Of a stretch of 7,614 nt of DNA, positions 1 through 5,050 are shown in pieces; position 1 is the first letter of the stretch, and every line of letters begins with the position of its first letter. The translations under genes were made by a program, and so were the position numbers. Below the pieces are notes generated by a model. It saw only the letters and a list, made by a program, of their open reading frames with translations, was not told the DNA's origin and made no database searches. Source of the DNA: Pseudomonadota bacterium (GTDB taxonomy: Bacteria > Pseudomonadota > Alphaproteobacteria > Rs-D84); contig JAUNMD010000045.1 of NCBI GenBank assembly GCA_030531915.1, positions 1 to 7,614 on the forward strand, given 5' to 3'.

Positions 1-282
1 GCACCACATACACGCGCCGCCGAAATCTATGGCACGAATAAAATATCAGAACGCCATCGTCACCGCTATGAAATGGACATATCGTTTGAAAAACAATTTG
101 CCGATGCCGGAATGATTATTTCTGGGCGCAGTCCGGACGGTCGCCTGCCTGAAATTGTGGAATTGCCAAATCATCCATTCTTTGTCGCGGGTCAATTCCA
201 CCCTGAATTTCAGTCCAGTCCATTTACCGGCCACACAATGTTTAACGCATTTATCGCGGCCGCAATAAAACATAAAAAATAA
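1..282 (+). CDS. pyrG: CTP synthase, C-terminal end (partial)
   Basis: This is the last 93 codons of CTP synthase; the start lies outside the window. The enzyme aminates UTP to CTP with ammonia from glutamine, in the cytoplasm, the last step of de novo pyrimidine nucleotide synthesis. The visible part is the end of the class I glutamine amidotransferase domain. Reading from base 1, the family signature ISERHRHRYE appears at partial residues 16-25, then SGRSPDGRLPEIVELP, then GQFHPEF, which holds the catalytic His and Glu of the glutaminase triad. The nucleophilic Cys would be upstream of the window. The frame ends with TAA at 280-282, 8 nt before a strong hairpin. Nothing in the visible part looks damaged. 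The identification is very secure because these motifs are diagnostic. Confidence 0.97.
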   Translation, partial: APHTRAAEIYGTNKISERHRHRYEMDISFEKQFADAGMIISGRSPDGRLPEIVELPNHPFFVAGQFHPEFQSSPFTGHTMFNAFIAAAIKHKK

Positions 283-290
283 AAACAAAG

Positions 291-314
291 AATCCCCCAT
301 TCGGGGGATTTTTT
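291..314. terminator. Bidirectional intrinsic terminator between pyrG and the RNHCP gene
   Basis: A perfect 8-bp inverted repeat (AATCCCCC, 291-298, and GGGGGATT, 303-310) encloses the loop ATTC. On the plus strand it is followed by a T-run, suited to end pyrG. On the minus strand the same stem is followed by a T-rich stretch (complement of 283-290), suited to end the gene that stops at 313. Position between two convergent genes with only 30 nt between their stop codons supports shared use. Termination is inferred from structure only. Confidence 0.88.
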
Positions 315-627
315 ATTTGCCGAAAATAAAACTGTTATCTGCACTCAGCCGGATTATTTCGTCCATATTGTCGTCGTCGGTCGTGTGCTGGCGTATTGTC
401 TTGCCACATTTTTCGCAACGGTGCGTGATTATAAATCGTGCGCCATCGGGTTGTACAGCAATCGGGCGCATCATACCGCCACAGGTTGCCGCGCGATCGC
501 CCGGCGTATTATCCACATGGCGCGACCACAAACACGCGGGGCAATGATTTGTATAACCATTGCCCCGAACATGTGCGCCACAGTGGGCGCATACAAAATC
601 TTCGACCGTTTTGGTAAAGCGTTTCAT
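313..627 (-). CDS. RNHCP domain zinc-ribbon protein of unknown function
   Basis: A 104-residue cytoplasmic protein matching the RNHCP family, named for a conserved Arg-Asn-His-Cys-Pro motif. Here the motif is TNHCP (residues 26-30), followed by ACLWSRHVD and TPGDRAATCGGMMRPI. Cysteines pair as CAHC (13-16), CPAC (29-32) and CEKC (71-74), with an extra C49, H28, H37 and H69, so binding of one or two zinc ions is likely. The tail from about residue 80 is acidic and resembles no known domain to me. No enzymatic function is established for the family as far as I know. The ATG (627-625) overlaps the gapR stop codon as TAATG, with GGGA about 6 nt upstream, so translation is probably coupled to gapR. 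The stop codon sits inside the T-run of the shared terminator. Family membership is quite secure from the motif block; the job is unknown. Confidence 0.85.
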   Translation of the reverse strand: MKRFTKTVEDFVCAHCGAHVRGNGYTNHCPACLWSRHVDNTPGDRAATCGGMMRPIAVQPDGARFIITHRCEKCGKTIRQHTTDDDNMDEIIRLSADNSFIFGK

Positions 628-875
628 TACAATCCCAACGCGCTGCGGTACATTTGGGTCAATTCGTCCGCTTCGTCCAGTTCATCTGGATCCAGTTTGC
701 GCAGACGTATCATCTGGCGAATATATTTTGGATCGAATCCTGCGGATTTCGCCTCGCTAAAAATCTCTTTGATATCAGCCGCGATTGCTGCGGAATCTTC
801 GTTTAATTTTTCGATACGTTGAATAATGCTCAGCAGCTGCTGATTATCAATCGCCCCGTGATTTGCGTTTTTCAT
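627..875 (-). CDS. gapR: GapR nucleoid-associated protein (DUF2312)
   Basis: An 82-residue protein of the GapR/DUF2312 family. In Caulobacter GapR binds overtwisted, AT-rich DNA ahead of replication and transcription machinery and stimulates gyrase and topoisomerase IV. The sequence shows the family pattern: a helix beginning IIQRIEKLNED (17-27), then ADIKEIFSEAKSAGFDPKYI (33-52), then the basic stretch RQMIRLRKLDPDEL (53-66), and a short C-terminal helix ending in ALGL. The length is near the usual 80-90. The ATG at 875-873 has AAGGGGA (890-884) 8 nt upstream, a good Shine-Dalgarno. It is divergent from pyruvate kinase, as is common near DUF2312 genes in alphaproteobacteria, and leads a two-gene unit with the RNHCP protein. 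The family call is firm; the function here is transferred from Caulobacter. Confidence 0.94.
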   Translation of the reverse strand: MKNANHGAIDNQQLLSIIQRIEKLNEDSAAIAADIKEIFSEAKSAGFDPKYIRQMIRLRKLDPDELDEADELTQMYRSALGL

Positions 876-888
876 GCTTGTTTTCCCC

Positions 889-922
889 TTGTCTCTTTAT
901 GGTTTTTATGATATAGCATAAT
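889..922 (+). promoter_or_regulatory. Weak candidate promoter of pyruvate kinase
   Basis: On the plus strand TTGTCT (889-894) is 17 nt from TATAGC (912-917), each matching consensus at 4 of 6 positions. A better -10 alone, CATAAT (917-922), lacks a well-spaced -35. The -10 elements on the two strands overlap or abut, so RNA polymerase may not be able to sit on both promoters at once. The rest of the intergenic stretch up to 967 is A-rich on the plus strand, with only a weak Shine-Dalgarno (AAGCGGA, 956-962) before the pyk ATG. Confidence 0.35.
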
Positions 923-935
923 TCGTAAAAATCAA
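908..935 (-). promoter_or_regulatory. Candidate sigma-70-type promoter of gapR
   Basis: On the minus strand TTGATT (935-930; 4 of 6 consensus bases) lies 16 nt from TATCAT (913-908; 5 of 6). Transcription would begin near 901, giving a leader of about 25 nt that contains the gapR Shine-Dalgarno. The surrounding sequence is very A/T rich, so chance matches are easy; a shifted -10 (TATATC, 915-910) is also possible. Confidence 0.5.
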
Positions 936-967
936 GAAAAACGAAAGAAAACAAAAAGCGGAAAAAT

Positions 968-2338
968 ATGAATAAATTTACAAAAATTACAGCATCAATC
1001 GGCCCAAAATGCGAGGACGCTGAAACACTGCGCCGTATGTTCTTGGCGGGGGTGAACGTTTGTCGTATCAATTTCAGTCATGATACCGGTGATGTTCAGG
1101 GTGAAAAAATCGATTTAATTCGTAGCACGGCGCGTGCGGCCGGTGTTCAGGTTGCGGTCTTGGTTGATTTGCAGGGGCCAAAACACCGTATCGGCAACTT
1201 TGCCACCGAAGATAAATATCCATTGAAAATCGGTCAAACATTTACATTTGATAATGACCCAACCCCTGGGGACAGCACCCGCGTTCAGTTACCACACGAT
1301 GACGTGCTGAAATCGCTGAATGTCGGTGACAGAATCTTGTTAAATGACGGTAAAATTGAAATGCGCGTCACGGGGGTTGGGGCCGGTAAAATCATCGCAA
1401 CGGTTGTGCGTGGTGACGAAATCTGGTCGCGCCGTGGTTTTAATTTGCCGGACACTGATATTGCAACATCTGTCCTGACGCCCAAGGACAAGAATGATTT
1501 GGAATACGCAATTACCAAGAATCCTGATTGGGTTGCAATTTCATTCGTCCAGCGTCCCGAAGACGTGGCAGAGGTTCGCGATTTCATCACCGCGCGCACA
1601 TCGCACCCGATAAAGATTATTGCAAAAATCGAACGTCCAAACGCCGTCGAACGTATTGCTTAATTTGCTTCTGCGGCCGTTGTCATTTTGATTGCGCGTG
1701 GCGATTTGGCGGTCGAAGTGCCATTTGAAACCGTGCCTGCGATTTCGCGCCATATTATTCGTACATGCCGCACATTAAATCGTCCGGTTATTATGGCAAC
1801 ACAAATGTTGGGCACAATGGTGAACAGCGAATTTCCAACCCGCGCCGAAATCAGCGACGTTGCCAATGCGGCATACCTGCGTGCGGATTCAACCATGACG
1901 TCCGAAGAAACAACAATCGGTATCAATCCGGTTGGTGTGATTGAAACAATGGCGAAAATTGTGACATATGCGGACTATGACGCGATTGCAAATTCGTATG
2001 ATTGGTCGCGTATTGAAAATGTTCCTGAAAACGATTGGTCGCGTTCTGTGGCGTCAATGGCGTATTTGAACCGTGCGTCGGCAATCGTTGTGTTTGCGTG
2101 CGACACCGTCGCCACAACCCAGATTTCTTGTCGCAAGCCCGATATTCCAATTATCGCCGTATGCCGCGAAGATGTAATTGCAAATCAATTATGCCTGTCG
2201 CGTGGTGTATGCCCAATCTGTGATGAAACATTGTTTGGCCAGCGTGACGCATTTAACGCCGCACGTGGATTTGGCATAACATCGGGGCATCTGGTTATCG
2301 TCGATGGCGATAAAATCAGTTTGCGCACATTGGATTAA
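968..2338 (+). pseudogene. pyk: Pyruvate kinase interrupted by an in-frame TAA
   Basis: The frame encodes pyruvate kinase, which transfers phosphate from phosphoenolpyruvate to ADP at the end of glycolysis. It has 456 codon positions, near the usual 470, but codon 232 is TAA (1661-1663) and the same frame resumes directly after it. Visible motifs: ASIGPKCED (9-17), CRINFSHD (32-39), DLQGPK (67-72), the B domain to about 160, IIAKIERP (217-224) with catalytic K220 and metal ligand E222, ARGDLAVE (243-250) with metal ligand D246, MATQML (276-281) and TRAEISDVANA (291-301). The C-terminal domain covers about 330-456. At 230-233 the protein reads I-A-stop-F where relatives have I-D-E-I, and V238 replaces a usual Asp, so several point differences cluster there. 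The first 231 residues alone would lack the RGDL region and the C domain. It ends at a hairpin terminator and has no frameshift. Either a recent pseudogene or a sequence/assembly error; the intact remainder makes the latter quite possible. Codon use matches its neighbours. Confidence 0.85.
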
Positions 2339-2363
2339 AAAACGCCCGTTCGGGCGTTTTTTT
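2337..2363 (+). terminator. Intrinsic terminator after pyruvate kinase
   Basis: A stem AACGCCC (2341-2347) with GGGCGTT (2352-2358) and loop GTTC is followed by a run of T to 2363. The A-run just upstream, which begins inside the pyk stop codon, can extend the stem by A-U pairs. This is a textbook rho-independent terminator and separates pyk from the next unit. Confidence 0.92.
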
Positions 2364-2376
2364 ATGCTTATTATTG

Positions 2377-2406
2377 TTGACCTGTGCCTGCGATTTTTAC
2401 TAACAT
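2377..2406 (+). promoter_or_regulatory. Candidate promoter of the D,D-carboxypeptidase gene
   Basis: TTGACC (2377-2382, 5 of 6 consensus bases) is 18 nt from TAACAT (2401-2406, 4 of 6). The predicted transcription start is about 2412-2414, next to or at the preferred start codon ATG 2414, so the mRNA could be leaderless or nearly so. It lies just after the pyk terminator, where a new promoter is expected. The -10 match is modest. Confidence 0.45.
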
Positions 2407-2413
2407 TCATGGT

Positions 2414-3583
2414 ATGAGAAGAATGGCACTATCCATATTTTTCCTGTGCACAATGATGTGCAACGTGTCCCACGCGGCACAGTATCGTGCGGCACTGGTC
2501 GCGAATATGGACACGGGTCAGGTTTTAATCCGTGAAAACGCCAACCAGCCGAATTACCCCGCATCATTGACCAAGATTATGACGGTCTATTTAACGTTTG
2601 ATGCACTGGAACACGGTCGTCTGCATTTGGACGATTATCTGATTGTGTCTAACTATGCGGCGGCGGCGTCACCTGTGAAATTGGGCCTGACCGCGGGCAG
2701 CAAGATTACCGTCGAAGATGCGATAAAGGCCGTAACGGTAATGAGTGCGAACGACGTCGCGCGCGTATTGGCCGAAAATTTGAAGGGCGGCAAAGAAGGT
2801 AACTTTGCCGATATGATGACGCGTGTCGCAAATGAAATCGGATTGAAAAATACAAATTTTGAAAACTCTTCTGGCCTGCCGAACGACGACCATATGTCAA
2901 CTGCGCGCGATATTGCACTGTTGTCCATGGCGGTGTACAAGCATTTTCCGCAATACTGGAAATATTTCGGAATTAAAACGTGGACGTATAACGGCAAAAC
3001 ATACGCAAATGGTAATCGTTTGCTGGGGACATATGCGGGCTGTGACGGTATGAAGACCGGATTTACAAACAAGTCGCGCTATTCATTGGTCGCAACGGCA
3101 AATCGTGGCGGTACGCATTTGATGGCGGTTGTCTTGGGTGCAGAAAACAAAGATGTACGTGCCGCGGTCGCAACACAACTGTTAAATCGCGGATTTGAAA
3201 TGACCAAAAATAATTCTGCACCGATTGAACGCACAACGCCTGTCCAGCCAATCGCCACGGTGCAGCCGACGCGTGCCGCGCCTGCGTCTGCGCCAACATT
3301 TACGGCGGCATATAACGCGGCAACGGCAAATGCCGCACCTGCGTACAGTGCGCCATCGGTCGCGCGGGGCGGGGCGGGTGTTCAGTTCGGTGCGTTTTCA
3401 TCGCGCGATGCCGCCGCGCAACAGGTTGCAAATGTTAAAAATAAACTGGGCGTTGTTGCCACGATTGAACAGGCATCAAATGGTATGTTCCGCGTACGTG
3501 CAAATGGCATTACGGACGCCGCCGCAACTGAATTGCGCAATCGCGCAACAAACGCGGGCATTGACAGTTACATATTTCATTGA
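2414..3583 (+). CDS. Secreted D-alanyl-D-alanine carboxypeptidase (S11/PBP5 family) with SPOR domain
   Basis: A 389-residue penicillin-binding protein that removes the terminal D-Ala from peptidoglycan pentapeptides in the periplasm. All three serine-penicillin motifs are present: SLTK (51-54, nucleophile S51), SAN (111-113) and KTG (214-216). Residues 1-21 form a signal peptide (basic MRR, hydrophobic core, SHA before AQY). After the catalytic domain comes an Ala/Pro/Thr-rich linker (about 262-320) and then a SPOR domain (about 321-389, beginning GVQFGAFSSRDAA), which in other proteins binds denuded glycan at the division site; septal targeting is therefore inferred. I chose ATG 2414 because it gives a normal signal peptide. 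An in-frame GTG at 2384 would add ten residues that do not help export, and it lies between the -35 and -10 of the candidate promoter. No Shine-Dalgarno precedes 2414. There is no typical C-terminal amphipathic anchor; SPOR may replace it. recR follows after 18 nt. Confidence 0.93.
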   Translation: MRRMALSIFFLCTMMCNVSHAAQYRAALVANMDTGQVLIRENANQPNYPASLTKIMTVYLTFDALEHGRLHLDDYLIVSNYAAAASPVKLGLTAGSKITVEDAIKAVTVMSANDVARVLAENLKGGKEGNFADMMTRVANEIGLKNTNFENSSGLPNDDHMSTARDIALLSMAVYKHFPQYWKYFGIKTWTYNGKTYANGNRLLGTYAGCDGMKTGFTNKSRYSLVATANRGGTHLMAVVLGAENKDVRAAVATQLLNRGFEMTKNNSAPIERTTPVQPIATVQPTRAAPASAPTFTAAYNAATANAAPAYSAPSVARGGAGVQFGAFSSRDAAAQQVANVKNKLGVVATIEQASNGMFRVRANGITDAAATELRNRATNAGIDSYIFH

Positions 3584-3601
3584 TTAAATTGGTCGGGTAT
3601 C

Positions 3602-4201
3602 ATGAATCAGAAAATTGAAAAGTTGATTAAACAGTTCGCACGTCTGCCACGTGTTGGTGCGCGTGGTGGCCAGCGTATTGCACTGGCGTTGTTACAGGAC
3701 AAAACAGGCCGCGCAGAAATGTTGGCGGCGGCGATTACCGATGCGGTTGAAAACGTCGCCCCGTGCCCAAATTGTGGCGTCTTGACCGATCGTGGCGCGG
3801 GCAAATGCGAATATTGCCGCGACGGGTCGCGCGCAAATGGTGCGCTGTGTTTGGTGCGTGATTTGTCGGATGTTTGGACACTTGAAAAATCCGCGGTGTT
3901 CCACGGTCGCTATCATATAATTGGTGGGTTGCTGTCGGGAGCAAACGGAACAACACCGGACGATTTGAATATTGCAAATCTGGCCGCGCGCATTCGTGAT
4001 GAAAATATAACTGAAATTATTTTCGCATTGCCCAACACGGTCGAAGGGAAAACAACCCAGCACTATGTCATGTCTGTTTTGACGGACGTGCCAAACGTAC
4101 GTTTTACAGAATTGGCATCGGGCGTACCATTGGGTGGCGATTTAGATTATTTGGACGACGGCACTTTGTCGTTGGCGTTCGGGGGGCGCAAGGCAATATG
4201 A
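3602..4201 (+). CDS. recR: Recombination mediator RecR
   Basis: A 199-residue RecR, the usual length. RecR works with RecO (and RecF) to load RecA onto SSB-coated single-stranded DNA at gaps. In order: helix-hairpin-helix region FARLPRVGARGGQRIALAL (12-30), a four-cysteine zinc finger C55-x2-C58 and C69-x2-C72, and a TOPRIM domain from about 82 to 175 with RYHIIGGLLS (103-112), PDDLNI (119-124), TVEGKTTQHYV (146-156) and VPLGGDLDYLDDGTL (175-189). The start of TOPRIM reads LCLVRDLSDVWTLE: the usually acidic residue after the hydrophobic strand is R86 here. The ATG follows the carboxypeptidase stop by 18 nt with no strong Shine-Dalgarno, so coupling or shared transcription is likely. Its stop overlaps the rsmA start (ATGA). 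The common dnaX-ybaB-recR arrangement is absent here. Confidence 0.95.
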   Translation: MNQKIEKLIKQFARLPRVGARGGQRIALALLQDKTGRAEMLAAAITDAVENVAPCPNCGVLTDRGAGKCEYCRDGSRANGALCLVRDLSDVWTLEKSAVFHGRYHIIGGLLSGANGTTPDDLNIANLAARIRDENITEIIFALPNTVEGKTTQHYVMSVLTDVPNVRFTELASGVPLGGDLDYLDDGTLSLAFGGRKAI

Positions 4202-5019
4202 TGACGGTTGAAAATTTGCCACCTGTGGCCGAAATGATGCGTGCGGCGGGCCTTGAACCCAAAAAGCAATTTGGCCAGAATTTCTTGTTCGATTTGAATC
4301 TGACGGGGCGTATCGCGCGCAGTGTGCCCGATATCAAAAATACCGATGTTATGGAAATTGGGCCTGGGCCCGCGGGATTGACGCGTGCGTTGCTGATGGC
4401 TGGCGCACGCCGCGTTGTTGCGATTGAAAAAGATACAGCAACCAAACCAATCCTTGATGAAATTGTTGCGGCGTCTGGCGGTCGCTTGACGGTCGTGTAT
4501 GGCGACGCATTGCGCGTTGATACGGCGCATCTGGGATTGGGCGAATATGCGATATGCGCAAACCTGCCATATAATGTGGGAACGGAATTGTTTACGCGTT
4601 GGCTGATTGCAGCGGCATCTGGCGCACCGATAAAGTCCATGACACTGATGTTCCAGCGCGAGGTGGCCCAGCGTATCACCGCCCGCACAGGCGATGCACA
4701 GTATGGTCGTTTGGCGGTGCTGACATCACTGGTGGCGGATGCGCGTATATTGTTTGATGTACCAAACACTGCGTTTGTCCCACGTCCACGTGTGCAATCG
4801 GCGGTTGTATCGGTTATTCCAAATGCGGACAAAATCCGCGCTGTGGGTGACATAAAGAAATTGGAACAAATCACGGCAAATTTATTTGGCCAGCGTCGCA
4901 AGATGATACGTGGCATCATACCAAACGTTGATTGGGCGCGATATGATTTAACCGGCACAGAACGCGCCGAAGAATTATCGCCCGAAAAATTTTTACAACT
5001 GGCCCGCGATTTGATATAA
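4198..5019 (+). CDS. rsmA: 16S rRNA (adenine1518/1519-N6) dimethyltransferase RsmA/KsgA
   Basis: A 273-residue S-adenosylmethionine-dependent methyltransferase that dimethylates two adjacent adenines in helix 45 near the 3' end of 16S rRNA, late in 30S assembly. Visible motifs: KKQFGQNFLFD (22-32), SAM-binding motif I EIGPGPAGLT (53-62), acidic E77 (motif II), GDA with D103 (motif III), the catalytic NLPY (122-125) followed by NVGTELF, then MFQREVAQRI (151-160), YGRLAVL (169-175) and FVPRPRV (193-199). The C-terminal helical part includes FGQRRKMIRG. Length is normal. The ATG at 4198 overlaps the recR stop by 4 nt as ATGA and has AAGG (4190-4193) suitably placed; the next codon is also ATG, so the start may be one residue later. 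The last codons contain a promoter for the following gene. No sign of damage. Confidence 0.96.
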   Translation: MMTVENLPPVAEMMRAAGLEPKKQFGQNFLFDLNLTGRIARSVPDIKNTDVMEIGPGPAGLTRALLMAGARRVVAIEKDTATKPILDEIVAASGGRLTVVYGDALRVDTAHLGLGEYAICANLPYNVGTELFTRWLIAAASGAPIKSMTLMFQREVAQRITARTGDAQYGRLAVLTSLVADARILFDVPNTAFVPRPRVQSAVVSVIPNADKIRAVGDIKKLEQITANLFGQRRKMIRGIIPNVDWARYDLTGTERAEELSPEKFLQLARDLI

Positions 5020-5020
5020 T
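4992..5020 (+). promoter_or_regulatory. Near-consensus sigma-70-type promoter inside the rsmA 3' end
   Basis: TTTACA (4992-4997, 5 of 6) and a perfect TATAAT (5015-5020) are separated by exactly 17 nt. The -10 overlaps the rsmA stop codon (5017-5019). The start of transcription is expected near 5027, giving a leader of about 24 nt that consists mostly of the purine-rich ribosome binding site of the antiporter gene. This is the best promoter match I found in the window. Confidence 0.72.
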
Positions 5021-5032
5021 TTACACAAGGCT

Positions 5033-5046
5033 AGAGGAGAGAGGAA
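5033..5046 (+). promoter_or_regulatory. Doubled Shine-Dalgarno of the antiporter gene
   Basis: The sequence AGAGGAGAGAGGAA (5033-5046) offers two overlapping anti-16S matches, AGAGGAG and GAGGAA. The second ends 4 nt before the ATG at 5051. It is clearly stronger than the sites before the other genes here and fixes the start choice. High translation initiation is an inference. Confidence 0.75.
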
Positions 5047-5050
5047 TATC

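Noticed and set aside
385..822. Plus-strand open frame of 145 codons opposite the RNHCP and gapR genes
   Set aside because: It is antisense to two recognised families, has no ribosome site or motif, and its Ser/Arg/Ile-rich product is typical of a shadow frame.
1661..1663. TAA as a recoded sense codon or programmed read-through
   Set aside because: TAA ends pyrG, gapR, pyk, rsmA and lspA here, and no read-through signal or selenocysteine-like structure is evident.
1688..2338. Restart at TTG 1688 making a separate C-terminal pyruvate kinase half
   Set aside because: No Shine-Dalgarno is visible, and the start would fall in the middle of a core beta-strand of the barrel. A split functional enzyme is unlikely.
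2384..2413. GTG start at 2384 for the carboxypeptidase
   Set aside because: It adds ten residues before the basic start of a normal signal peptide, has no ribosome site, and lies upstream of the likely -10 element.
4104..4958. Long open frame (284 codons) on the minus strand opposite rsmA
   Set aside because: It lies wholly over recR/rsmA, whose motifs are unmistakable. The translation is Arg/Ser/Pro-rich with no domain, as expected from the reverse complement of biased codons.
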